From Aurantibacter sp034110465 (lineage in GTDB: Bacteria > Bacteroidota > Bacteroidia > Flavobacteriales > Flavobacteriaceae), in the NCBI GenBank assembly GCA_034110465.1, contig JAWUZD010000010.1, forward strand, positions 124,001-188,000: DNA of 64,000 nucleotides, in the 5' to 3' direction. The notes below the pieces were generated by a model. That model did no database searches, was not told where the DNA came from, and saw only the letters and a list, made by a program, of their open reading frames with translations. Shown piece by piece: positions 10,773 through 18,938 of this stretch. A program made the translations under genes and the position numbers. Position 1 is the stretch's first letter. Each line of letters begins with the position of its first letter.

Positions 10773-11297
10773 TTACATTAACCCTTTATCTTTCAAACGT
10801 TCTCTAGCAGTCTTTTTAGGAGTTTCAGGTTCTTGCTTAACTTCTTCTGTAGAATCTTCTTCTACTTTAGAATTTTTAGTTTTTAAATCTTCGAGAATTT
10901 CTTTTCCTTTAGTAATAGTTTCATCTACTAAATCTTCTAAATTATCGGTTTGTTCTTCAATAACTTCAGAAGATTTAATAATTACACTTGCTAAATAAGT
11001 ACCTACTAATGTTCCTAAAATACTTGATAAGAATAAATTAATAGTTGCTATCTCTATTGGTAGAATAAGTTTTGAAACTAATATTGCCGCCAAAAACAAC
11101 AACGAAATATAGACCAAACGCAATACAAAATTCTGGTTATAAATAAATCCTTTTTTACTATTTGGTTTCATTTGCAACTCTTCCGAATACATTAATTTAT
11201 TTAAAAATCGATATATCTTATTACTTTTAGATTCGCGCCAGTATAATAGTATTCCAAATACTATTGTGGCAATAAATATGATTAGTTCTAATGTCAT
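10773..11297 (-). CDS. Small membrane protein with charged coiled-coil tail
   Basis: 174 residues. One membrane span lies at the N terminus (LIIFIATIVFGILLYW) and two more at about residues 58-105. A highly acidic, Glu/Lys-rich cytoplasmic tail follows, predicted helical to coiled coil (EVIEEQTDNLEDLVDETITK), ending in a basic RERLKDKGLM. No enzymatic motif is visible. It lies 30 bp after the 412-residue gene and 46 bp before the next, so it is a member of the AAA operon. The tail looks like an interaction segment, perhaps for the long coiled-coil protein of the same operon; that is inference only. Confidence 0.6.
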   Translation of the reverse strand: MTLELIIFIATIVFGILLYWRESKSNKIYRFLNKLMYSEELQMKPNSKKGFIYNQNFVLRLVYISLLFLAAILVSKLILPIEIATINLFLSSILGTLVGTYLASVIIKSSEVIEEQTDNLEDLVDETITKGKEILEDLKTKNSKVEEDSTEEVKQEPETPKKTARERLKDKGLM

Positions 11298-11327
11298 AAT
11301 TCTTATACTTAATTTATAAGTCTACTT

Positions 11328-12566
11328 CTAGCCTATTTTGTTACTAATAATTTCAATTACCCAATCTTTAAATCCATCATCCCAAGTGCTGTAAGATTTA
11401 TAAAAAGCTTCCTTATCGTACCAATATAAATGTAATACATCTTTTTTAGAAACATCATTTAACAATTTCCAAATTAAATCGCTTTGGTTGGTTGTTAATG
11501 AAGAATGTGGCTCATGTAAACCAAAATACAAGTCGTTAGCAATTAAATCCGAAATTTTATATTGGTTACTTACTTCTAATTTCTCCAAATATAATTCAAC
11601 AGACATCACATGTTTACGTAATTTTATATCTAATTTATTTAAATAACTTTTAAATAATAAAGGATCGCTTAAAATATCTTTTTTAGAATGTGACGTTCCT
11701 TTTAATGCTGAAATTAATTCAAATTTCTTAATTCGTTCATAACGTTCAGTCTGAACAATACGTTCTAAATCGCACGAAACAATGGTATGATCTTTTAATT
11801 TCTCCAGTAATTCTGGTTGACTAATGTTAAATAGCAATACATCATGAATCGTATCTTTTATAGCTTCTTTATACCAACTTAAATCGTTAAAAACAACAAT
11901 AGGTTTTATAAAATCTCTTAGTACATAAACGCCTCCAAAAGCTTTGGTGTAAAATGAACTTGATGTATAAGTTAAACTATGTAAACTTAAATCTCTATCT
12001 CGTAAATCGCCATACGTATTTGCAGATGCTAATAATTCGGCCTGTAAATCTTCATCTATAAAATTATGATCTGTTTTAAACTTTGAAATTAATCGTCTTT
12101 GCTCCTTTTGTTTCTCTTCTAAATCATTAATTAAGTGAAAACTAATTTCTACATCTTTATATTTTAAAACATCTAAAGGTTCGTAAAAAGCATCTATATA
12201 TTGATCAAAATCTATGCAAATAGCACAATCTCTAGTAATGTCTTTAATTTTATCGCCATGGATACTAAATACTTGTTGCATCATTTCACGATCAAACGTA
12301 TGAAACGGTTCGTAAACTGGTTTTTTATATTGTAAAGGTGATATTAATATACCATGTAGATTTGCTTCGCCATTATTTAAATAGCTAACGTTATCTTTTT
12401 CTTTAGCAATTTCTGGACTCCAACCAATACCATCTATATGAAAACTAGTCAATTTTGTTGGCGTAAATCCTAATTTTATTAAGCAGGTATTATATCGTTC
12501 TACTAATTTCCCGCTTATAGGAATTAGTTCATGATTATATAAGTTTGCTTCTTTTAGTTTTTGCAT
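11328..12566 (-). CDS. Unknown soluble protein of AAA operon
   Basis: A 412-residue protein without signal peptide or membrane spans. I do not recognise the family. The N-terminal half is mixed alpha/beta with many aromatics (SFHIDGIGWSPEIAKEKDN, YEPFHTFDREMMQQVFSIHG); the C-terminal half (from about residue 240) is mostly helical and charged. It ends in a Trp-rich helix (DLIWKLLNDV, WDDGFKDWVIEIISNK). No Walker, hydrolase or nucleic-acid-binding motif is seen. It lies between two membrane-protein genes in the operon, 58 bp downstream of the 209-residue gene. An adaptor or cofactor of the AAA ATPase is the most economical guess. Confidence 0.55.
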   Translation of the reverse strand: MQKLKEANLYNHELIPISGKLVERYNTCLIKLGFTPTKLTSFHIDGIGWSPEIAKEKDNVSYLNNGEANLHGILISPLQYKKPVYEPFHTFDREMMQQVFSIHGDKIKDITRDCAICIDFDQYIDAFYEPLDVLKYKDVEISFHLINDLEEKQKEQRRLISKFKTDHNFIDEDLQAELLASANTYGDLRDRDLSLHSLTYTSSSFYTKAFGGVYVLRDFIKPIVVFNDLSWYKEAIKDTIHDVLLFNISQPELLEKLKDHTIVSCDLERIVQTERYERIKKFELISALKGTSHSKKDILSDPLLFKSYLNKLDIKLRKHVMSVELYLEKLEVSNQYKISDLIANDLYFGLHEPHSSLTTNQSDLIWKLLNDVSKKDVLHLYWYDKEAFYKSYSTWDDGFKDWVIEIISNKIG

Positions 12567-12624
12567 TATTAAATACTTTCTTTTTTATTTTCGTGAAGGC
12601 AGAAATTGTACAATAAGTCTCTTC

Positions 12625-13254
12625 TTATTTCAACTTTTTAATTGTCTTTATATTTCCATCAATTGTTGATATCAATACATTTCCTTTAGTTTTATTTACG
12701 TAAAAAACATACAAACTATTTTTACCTAACATTTTAATTTTTTCTTTTTGATTGTCTTCAAAAATCAATTCATGTGTGTACTTAATGTCTTCATTTTGTA
12801 AACGCCTTTTTTCTTTCATACCTCTACCAAAACCCATTCCTATAAATACTGAAAAAACCATAAAAACGGACATAAAAATAATAAAATCATTAGTCTTTAA
12901 TGACTTCATAGCTTTATCTACTTTAAACTTATTCTTACCTGACTGATATTTCTTTTTCTTAGATAAATAAGTATAGTATTTAGGCATAAACATATTAAGT
13001 AAATATGTCAATAATAAAGTAAAAACTACTGCCAAACCTAATTTAAGATTTCCTGTAATTACAGAAATCGGACTTATCAAAACATCTAGAATTGAAGAAT
13101 ATTCTAAAATATTAATGTCTAAAAATTTATAATATATTGTTTCATGGAAAACACCTAAAACTAAAAGAAAAATATATCCTAAAGATAGATAATCTTGTAA
13201 ATTTAAATTTGATGATTCTTTAGACTCAATCTCTGATTTATACATTTCTTCCAT
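12625..13254 (-). CDS. Membrane protein of AAA operon, unknown function
   Basis: 209 residues. There are hydrophobic segments at about residues 24-43, 70-90 and 124-145, the last rich in Met, Phe and Gly (FMVFSVFIGMGFGRGM). Between spans 2 and 3 is a strongly basic loop (LSKKKKYQSGKNKFK). The C-terminal 50 residues form a small beta-rich domain. It starts 11 bp after the AAA gene stops, so the two are probably translationally coupled and may interact. Codon and base use look slightly more AT-rich than in neighbouring operon genes, so this member could be less conserved. No known family recognised. Confidence 0.55.
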   Translation of the reverse strand: MEEMYKSEIESKESSNLNLQDYLSLGYIFLLVLGVFHETIYYKFLDINILEYSSILDVLISPISVITGNLKLGLAVVFTLLLTYLLNMFMPKYYTYLSKKKKYQSGKNKFKVDKAMKSLKTNDFIIFMSVFMVFSVFIGMGFGRGMKEKRRLQNEDIKYTHELIFEDNQKEKIKMLGKNSLYVFYVNKTKGNVLISTIDGNIKTIKKLK

Positions 13255-13265
13255 TTTAAATTTAT

Positions 13266-15224
13266 TTAATGGTTATCAAAAGTTTCTCTAGCCTTAGTTT
13301 CTATATTTAACTGATTTACTCTTACGTCTACTTTTCGTTTAAAATCTGTATCTGCTATGGTTGCAACATTGTCTAAATAACGTACCACTTCTTGTCTTCT
13401 AATATCAGAGAAATTTAAGCCTTTCATATTGGCTTTCATTAACTCTTGTAACATATTATGTTTGGTATTGTAATCTTTTTTGAAATAAATTTCAGGATTC
13501 TCAAACCAATCTTTTTCTAAATCGAAATCTGTTAAACGTAACGAAATTGCCGACTGGATATTTCGAACATCTCTTGATGAGAAAAATGGAAATATATTTT
13601 GGATTTCTTTATATAAGCTTGCAAAAAACAAGTGATTATCTGCACTGTGTAACAGTTCTGCTTTACTATAAGCTTCTAAAACACGTGCTTCAGATGGTTT
13701 TTCGATACTATTTAAAATATCGCCCATATTTTTAGCTAAGCCTTGATCTTTTAAATACTCATAGTCACTTGGACTTGTCATATTCACAAAATCTGGTATT
13801 GTTTTATCTAATTTTCTCCACCATAAATGATCTTGATCTAAGAAATCGTGCTCACTTCTGGCTCCATCAATTTTAAAACGACCTTGCACTCTAGAAATTA
13901 CGGCTTTATCTAACATTTCTGGTAAATTGGTAAATAATCCAATAGAACTATTTCCGTAATTTACCGCATAAGCACCTTCTGTATAACGTAAAAAGACCCC
14001 AATAACTTCTTTAACTCCAGCCGAAACGCCTTGCGCTGTTCGTTCTTGTAAATTATTTTCGGCATCATCTATTGGTGCAAAAATAAGTTTTGTAGGATCT
14101 TGCATTGGTTTCATCCATTCCACCATTTTCTCTGCAGATCCACCTTGAAACGTACTAATTAAAGTATCTGGCATTGGGTGAAATAAAAATGGAATATCTA
14201 AAACATCGGCATGTTCCTTTAATTTTGTTGCAATTGCCGCAATAAGCATACTTTTTCCTGTTCCTGGAATTCCGTAACCCATAAACACTGGCATAAATCC
14301 GCCAAGTTCCTGAAACGGGTTTTTCTTTGCCTCAAAATCGTAGCTTAACAGACGTTCGGTTAAGCGTCTAGCAAAGTGTTTTGCATCGCGATTTCCAACA
14401 ATTTGTTCGAACTTAATTTTATTAAATTCTATACTTTTAGCAGTTCCCGAAAAGGCATTATTCCAACCAGAAACAGCAAATTCTGTATTTTCTAATTTAT
14501 ACGTTCTGTCCTCAACTGTTTCCGTATATTCTAATGTACTTTTTCTTAGCTGAATTTCGGCAATTAATGCTTCAAAATAAACCACTGTAAAATCGATAAC
14601 ATCTTTATCTGACTTTATAATTTCTGGATGCGATAAATACTTATCGAAGTAAAACATGGCACAAGAAAACCCTTTTAAAGGCGATAAAAATGATACCTCT
14701 GGAATTCCTGCAAACTTTTGCTTCATTACAGATAAATCATCTGATGCAAATGGTTTTAATTGATGTAAAATGTAGTAAGCGCAAGAAAACAACATAAATG
14801 CTGTTCCTGTGTGCATTTTACTTTCGAACTCACGTTTTCCGTTACTATCTAATGCGCTTTTATTCTGAATTAAGCTAGATAAACCTGACGCATCGTAATA
14901 CGAATCTTTAATCCAAGTTCCTAAAGTTAAGCCTTCTTGAACTGCATATAAGGTCTGATTTAAAAATAATGGTATTGCTACAGAATCTGGTAACAAACGC
15001 TTTTTTAAAGCTAAAATGGTTTTAGAAAGCGATGTTGATTCCGAAGTACCACCATTATTTACTCTGGACAAATACAATAGAATTGATTCATCTTTAGTGT
15101 CTTTATCTTTGTTTTTTGCTCTAGAACTTTGTTCCCATTGTACACTTTTTAAGTACGATGAAGCTTCGTCGCGAAGCATATCTAATTCGTTGTTTTTTAT
15201 AGGAAAAGTTGTATTGTGTTCCAT
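13266..15224 (-). CDS. Classic-clade AAA ATPase with long N-terminal helical domain
   Basis: A 652-residue ATPase. The N-terminal 300 residues are helical and unfamiliar. Walker A is GYGIPGTGKSM (about 315-325). It is followed by LISTFQGGSAEKM, which matches the pore-loop region of classic AAA proteins such as Vps4, katanin and p97 (xxxGxSEK). Walker B is LIFAPIDDAENN (about 378-389), with DD where most relatives have DE. The arginine-finger region is ISRVQGRF (about 440). The C-terminal 200 residues are helical. No protease site, membrane span or DNA-binding motif is visible, so it probably threads or remodels a protein substrate. It heads a tight run of genes for membrane and soluble proteins, and likely works at the inner membrane with them and the coiled-coil protein at 17429-18772. 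Confidence 0.8.
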   Translation of the reverse strand: MEHNTTFPIKNNELDMLRDEASSYLKSVQWEQSSRAKNKDKDTKDESILLYLSRVNNGGTSESTSLSKTILALKKRLLPDSVAIPLFLNQTLYAVQEGLTLGTWIKDSYYDASGLSSLIQNKSALDSNGKREFESKMHTGTAFMLFSCAYYILHQLKPFASDDLSVMKQKFAGIPEVSFLSPLKGFSCAMFYFDKYLSHPEIIKSDKDVIDFTVVYFEALIAEIQLRKSTLEYTETVEDRTYKLENTEFAVSGWNNAFSGTAKSIEFNKIKFEQIVGNRDAKHFARRLTERLLSYDFEAKKNPFQELGGFMPVFMGYGIPGTGKSMLIAAIATKLKEHADVLDIPFLFHPMPDTLISTFQGGSAEKMVEWMKPMQDPTKLIFAPIDDAENNLQERTAQGVSAGVKEVIGVFLRYTEGAYAVNYGNSSIGLFTNLPEMLDKAVISRVQGRFKIDGARSEHDFLDQDHLWWRKLDKTIPDFVNMTSPSDYEYLKDQGLAKNMGDILNSIEKPSEARVLEAYSKAELLHSADNHLFFASLYKEIQNIFPFFSSRDVRNIQSAISLRLTDFDLEKDWFENPEIYFKKDYNTKHNMLQELMKANMKGLNFSDIRRQEVVRYLDNVATIADTDFKRKVDVRVNQLNIETKARETFDNH

Positions 15225-15281
15225 TTTTTGGTTTATAAGTTGATAGGTTTATTTGTTTAGAAGATTATTAGTCTTAAAACT

Positions 15282-16331
15282 TTAAACCTTATTTATTTTC
15301 AAATCTGATACCTCAAAAGGCATTTCTGCTAATTTGTTCATCAGGTTTGGTGTTTTATTGTATAATAACTGAATAATTCTATGTGGTGCAAAAACGTATT
15401 TATAACTTTCTACATCGTTCCACTTTTGTAATGTTTGTTTGCTAAAATAGCCACCTTCAGAAAATGTACTTCCTGTTTTTACCTCATCAATTTTTAAGCT
15501 TAAGGCATAAGATTCTAACGGAATTTCCTTTTTAGAAATACTTTCTAAAATAGCGTGCGTAATATCGTTTTCGTCCTTGGCAAATATGTTATGAAATGGC
15601 CCTAAATCTATTCGTTTTATATAGGTTGGATGCACATCTTTTAAACGTTTATCTATTCCATACGCCATAGTATCTAAATTCATTTCTCTATCGGCTACTG
15701 CATTTAAAGCATCGTAAAGTTCTTGCTTATCGTCTTCAACATTTTTACCATCGTAATTAAAATACATATAGCACACAAATGGTCGGTTATGCGAAATATC
15801 GAAAAAGCTCCAACTTACTAAATATTGACCTTTGTCTTTATCGTTACTTTCTACTAATTTACCTTGTACAAAACGGTTAAATATGTATTCCTGTTTTACA
15901 GATGTGTAATACACAATTGATGAAGCTTGAAATAATTTATCGCGTTTTATAGGTTCTTTCTTTTTTAGTAGGACATCGAGAAACTCGTCTTGTAATGTGT
16001 TGATGTCTTTTAGTTTGTGTAAATAATTGTCTCGTAAGGATAAATCGTTATACAAGTAACGAAACTCTAAATAATTAGGAAAACCAGATTCTGTTAAATC
16101 GACTTTCATATTATCTTCGTCGTCATACATATATTTTACACGCATAGCTTCTATAGAATACAAAAGCAAGTCGCAGTATTGTTTAAAAAACACCACTTCT
16201 TGTTCTGTGCACAGTTTATTTTTCTGTACAGAAACAATTAATTCTTTAAGTGCAAAATCGACTTTTTTATGGTAAAAAACATATTGATCTTTACTATCTA
16301 ATACTGCCGAATCTAAAGGTGTTACAATCAT
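15282..16331 (-). CDS. Unknown soluble protein of AAA operon
   Basis: 349 residues from ATG 16331. The frame extends upstream to 16376, but those 15 codons read through an intergenic direct repeat and are unlikely to be coding. No signal peptide or membrane span. The sequence is mixed alpha/beta with a helical N-terminal third (LYSIEAMRVKYMYDDEDN) and conserved-looking aromatic stretches (LVSWSFFDISHNRPFVCYMY, EGGYFSKQTLQKW). No known motif is recognised. It precedes the AAA gene by 57 bp on the same strand, so it is probably co-transcribed. The lipoprotein cassette and RNA element now separate it from the coiled-coil gene that appears to start the operon. Confidence 0.55.
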   Translation of the reverse strand: MIVTPLDSAVLDSKDQYVFYHKKVDFALKELIVSVQKNKLCTEQEVVFFKQYCDLLLYSIEAMRVKYMYDDEDNMKVDLTESGFPNYLEFRYLYNDLSLRDNYLHKLKDINTLQDEFLDVLLKKKEPIKRDKLFQASSIVYYTSVKQEYIFNRFVQGKLVESNDKDKGQYLVSWSFFDISHNRPFVCYMYFNYDGKNVEDDKQELYDALNAVADREMNLDTMAYGIDKRLKDVHPTYIKRIDLGPFHNIFAKDENDITHAILESISKKEIPLESYALSLKIDEVKTGSTFSEGGYFSKQTLQKWNDVESYKYVFAPHRIIQLLYNKTPNLMNKLAEMPFEVSDLKINKV

Positions 16332-16336
16332 TTTTA

Positions 16337-16380
16337 TTGTTAAGCAGAGATTCACAGAGTTTTCTCTGAAATTCACTGAG
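16337..16380. repeat. Direct repeat flanking lipoprotein cassette, copy 1
   Basis: 44 bp beginning TTGTTAAGCAGAGATTCA. It matches 17183-17226 at 38 of 44 positions, the first 18 perfectly. The two copies bracket the gene at 16563-17114. Each copy is itself made of degenerate ATTCAnnGAG units, so it may be a dispersed family element. Confidence 0.75.
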
Positions 16381-16562
16381 GTTTTATTTATACACGAATT
16401 ACTTTAATTGCTCTAATTGTCTTTTTAGTATAAGAATAGTTTCGAATTTGAGTTCGAGGATTTTCGGTAGAAAAATCAGATGAAGCAAATACGTAGCACA
16501 TTTTATAGAGCACATAACATTAATTATTTTTATCCATATTAATTTAACTATTCTATAAATTA

Positions 16563-17114
16563 TTATTTAACTTTTTCATTTTCATCATAAAGACTGTCAA
16601 TTATATCATCTTTATCAGTTACAAAAACAGGTAATGTTATAAGTTTATAATTGGTGACTACTCTCAATTTTGATGTGTCAGATGTTTTAAAAATAACTTC
16701 ATCTTCAAGAACACCTTCTAAATAATTTGTCCCTAATTTATTAAATTTATGCTTAAACAATATTTCACCATTATTTTTTAAAGGATAAAATGTGTCAGAC
16801 AATTTACTCTTTAAAATATGTTCATAATCTTTTGTTGTCTGATTTTTATTTTCTTTAAGATAAAATGTTAATAGTCTCATTGTATCTCCTTTAGTAAAAA
16901 AATCAGTTGTAATTGTATCTAAACTACTTTTGTAATAAAGAATACCTTCATATTCATATTTTATATTTACTGTATCTGGAAAGCGAAAATTTAAAAAATC
17001 TTTCTGAAGGTCAATTTTCAAATTATCATTTTTAAATTGGTTTGTTTTAGGCTTATTACAACAGTTGAAAGTTATCATTATTACAATTATTATCGTGTAT
17101 TTTGTTTTTCTCAT
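16563..17114 (-). CDS. Small predicted lipoprotein, unknown function
   Basis: 183 residues. The N terminus is basic then hydrophobic and ends in a Cys pair typical of a lipobox (IIIVIMITFNCCNKPK), so the mature protein should be lipid-anchored in the periplasm or outer membrane. The remainder is beta-rich and acidic/basic mixed, with no recognised domain. It is a singleton placed between two members of the AAA operon and flanked by 44-bp direct repeats, with no close spacing to either neighbour (gaps of about 230 and 310 bp). It is best read as an inserted accessory gene, not an operon member. Confidence 0.6.
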   Translation of the reverse strand: MRKTKYTIIIVIMITFNCCNKPKTNQFKNDNLKIDLQKDFLNFRFPDTVNIKYEYEGILYYKSSLDTITTDFFTKGDTMRLLTFYLKENKNQTTKDYEHILKSKLSDTFYPLKNNGEILFKHKFNKLGTNYLEGVLEDEVIFKTSDTSKLRVVTNYKLITLPVFVTDKDDIIDSLYDENEKVK

Positions 17115-17182
17115 AATTTAATTTATACCCGAATCTATTAGTTTAGACTGTTTTCCATATTACAGGCACCATTAGTTATTTT

Positions 17183-17226
17183 TTGTTAAGCAGAGATTCA
17201 AAGAATTTTCGCTAAGAATCACTGAG
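17183..17226. repeat. Direct repeat flanking lipoprotein cassette, copy 2
   Basis: Second copy of the 44-bp element at 16337-16380 (38/44 identical), on the upstream side of the lipoprotein gene and adjoining the structured RNA. Confidence 0.75.
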
Positions 17227-17244
17227 ATTATACATAAAGCAAAA

Positions 17245-17371
17245 GCCTTTGGGGCCATCTCTACGTTAAGGATTGAAGCGGCATCCTTTTTTTGCTGCCA
17301 TAAATGGCAAAAAAAGATATAGCGGAAAGCCTTACTAACTTTTGCCATTAAAAGCAAAAGTTAGTAACGCC
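17245..17371 (+). ncRNA. Candidate structured RNA resembling the Flavo-1 motif
   Basis: Three consecutive hairpins on the plus strand. The first is AAGGAT / ATCCTT around a TGAAGCGGC loop (17267-17287). The second is TGCCA / TGGCA with flanking T and A runs (about 17288-17315). The third is a perfect 14-bp stem TTACTAACTTTTGC / GCAAAAGTTAGTAA at 17332-17367. The linear signature GGATTGAAGCGGCATCC followed by GATATAGCGGAAAGCC is one I associate with the flavobacterial Flavo-1 RNA motif, whose function is unknown. The assignment is from memory and strand choice depends on it. A reading frame crosses the element on the minus strand but consists of hairpin sequence and is not a gene. The gene-free interval 17115-17428 is fully taken up by this element and the flanking repeats. 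Confidence 0.5.
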
Positions 17372-17392
17372 TTAATTATTTCTATTCTATAG

Positions 17393-17420
17393 AGTTCTCG
17401 ACTGCACTAGAACGAACAAA
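17393..17420. repeat. Dispersed repeat AGTTCTCGACTGC.. copy A
   Basis: AGTTCTCGACTGCACTAGAA followed by CGAACAAA. It is related to copies at 21545-21575 and 37282-37309, all intergenic. This one is the most diverged and lies just past the stop of the coiled-coil gene. Confidence 0.65.
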
Positions 17421-17428
17421 TGAATATT

Positions 17429-18772
17429 TTAACTTAATAAATCGTCTCCAGAATCTCCAGTTGGCTTTGGCGCATCTGGTTCTCCAGAATCTCCTGAAGG
17501 TGCATTTCCATCGGCTTTGTAATAGTCTTCAAAAATTTCTTTCATATCTATTCCGTAACGATCTGCAAAGTTCTTTTGAATGTCGATATCTTTCTCACGG
17601 ATTTCGTATAAAGCTTCCGCATAACTACCGTAAACACCTTGCATAACTTTTTCGTGAACTGGAATATTCTCCATCATTTCTTGTCTTGCTCTTGCACTTG
17701 CGCTATGCATAGATGCCAAAGTTTCTCCTATATGCTCGTCTGTTTTAACACCTAAATGTTCTAAAATTGCAGCAAATTCTTGATCTGTACGCGCCTTTAA
17801 TGCCACGATATAACCATCGTAATATTTTAAACGTTCTTCAGTATCAGATTTTAATTTTGCTCTATGCGTTTGTAAATTACTACGTAAAGAGGTTAATACT
17901 TTTATAGTTAAATTATGCTTGTGTACAAAGCTATCTTTAGATGCTGCAAGTGTTGTGTAAGCATTTTTAAGTCCTTCTAATTCTTCTACTTTTTGTTCTA
18001 TTGTAGTTACTTTAGCTATAGCTTCTGCATACTTTGTAGTTTGTTTATCTACAATATCTTCTAAGGCTTGGCGCGATTGTTTTAGTAAAGCATATTGCTC
18101 TTCTAACTTAGCTTCTACTTCTTGCTTTTTCTCTAAGGCTTTAGAGTGATTTTTAGACGCTTCAAAAATAGCAACCTGCAACTTATCTTCTACTTCTTTA
18201 ATTTCTACTTCTCTGTTTTTTAAACGTGTTACTGCTGCTTGAGATTTAAAAGATAATTCGCTTAACAACGTTTCCACATCTGCGCTTTCAATACGTTGTT
18301 GAAACATTGCCTTTGCTTTATTATCTGCGCCAGCACGTACTTTTTCTGAGTCTTTTAAAGCTTGTTCTGCTTTAGCAATTTTACTTTTGCGTCCCCAAAG
18401 ATTATTCCACCACGTATCTGGTTTATTTTGCGCGTCTTCTAATTCTACTTTTGCACGTTCTAATGCTTTTTGAGCATCGTCTATAATCTTTTGTTCGTCT
18501 GCATTAAGTGAAGAGAAACGTTCAAACAAAATCCCAACCTCATCTTGATAATCTGTTAAATCTTTAATAGCATCTAAAAGATTTGTTCTGTCCTTTTCTG
18601 CCATTCCAACCACATCATCTAAAGTGGCGTTAAGTATTTTCTGACGACGTTCTGGATCGTCTTCTTGAGACAATTTAGATTTCATTGTATCAATTGCTTT
18701 TCCCCAATTAACATCTACTTTTTCAGATTTTTGATTAGAGTTTGTTTCTAAAAGGTCAAATTCGTCAGCCAT
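17429..18772 (-). CDS. Long coiled-coil cytoplasmic protein of AAA operon
   Basis: 447 residues, no signal peptide or membrane span. From about residue 90 to 330 it is almost continuous charged heptad sequence (EQKIIDDAQKALERAKVELE, EVEAKLEEQYALLKQSRQAL), broken by a Trp-rich turn (PDTWWNNLWGRK). A more globular helical C-terminal part with YGIDMKEIFEDYYKA follows, then a Gly/Ser/Asp tail. I considered TelA/KlaA-type tellurite proteins and PspA/ESCRT-III-like proteins, but saw no diagnostic motif for either. It is the most upstream gene of the minus-strand operon containing the AAA ATPase. A filament or scaffold that the ATPase remodels is a reasonable hypothesis, not shown. Confidence 0.65.
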   Translation of the reverse strand: MADEFDLLETNSNQKSEKVDVNWGKAIDTMKSKLSQEDDPERRQKILNATLDDVVGMAEKDRTNLLDAIKDLTDYQDEVGILFERFSSLNADEQKIIDDAQKALERAKVELEDAQNKPDTWWNNLWGRKSKIAKAEQALKDSEKVRAGADNKAKAMFQQRIESADVETLLSELSFKSQAAVTRLKNREVEIKEVEDKLQVAIFEASKNHSKALEKKQEVEAKLEEQYALLKQSRQALEDIVDKQTTKYAEAIAKVTTIEQKVEELEGLKNAYTTLAASKDSFVHKHNLTIKVLTSLRSNLQTHRAKLKSDTEERLKYYDGYIVALKARTDQEFAAILEHLGVKTDEHIGETLASMHSASARARQEMMENIPVHEKVMQGVYGSYAEALYEIREKDIDIQKNFADRYGIDMKEIFEDYYKADGNAPSGDSGEPDAPKPTGDSGDDLLS

Positions 18773-18938
18773 ATATATGTTTCTTTTTTTAGTTAGTATA
18801 ATAGTTGTCTAATTTCGATAAAAAAAATGAAGAAAGAAATTAAATCATTCACTTTATAGGTAGCAAAAGCGAATTATTTGTTACATTTTTTCTTAAATGA
18901 ATTTTAAAATCTATTTTTACTATAAAATTTATTTCCAT

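Noticed and set aside
16332..16376. N-terminal extension of the 349-residue protein
   Set aside because: The extra codons translate the direct repeat at 16337-16380 and resemble the translation of its second copy; ATG 16331 is the natural start.
17172..17357. 61-codon minus-strand frame across the structured RNA
   Set aside because: It is made of the hairpins and the direct repeat, with no protein-like character; the RNA explanation fits better.
17429..18772. Identification of the coiled-coil protein as TelA/KlaA tellurite resistance or PspA
   Set aside because: Only general coiled-coil character is shared; no diagnostic motifs of those families were found.
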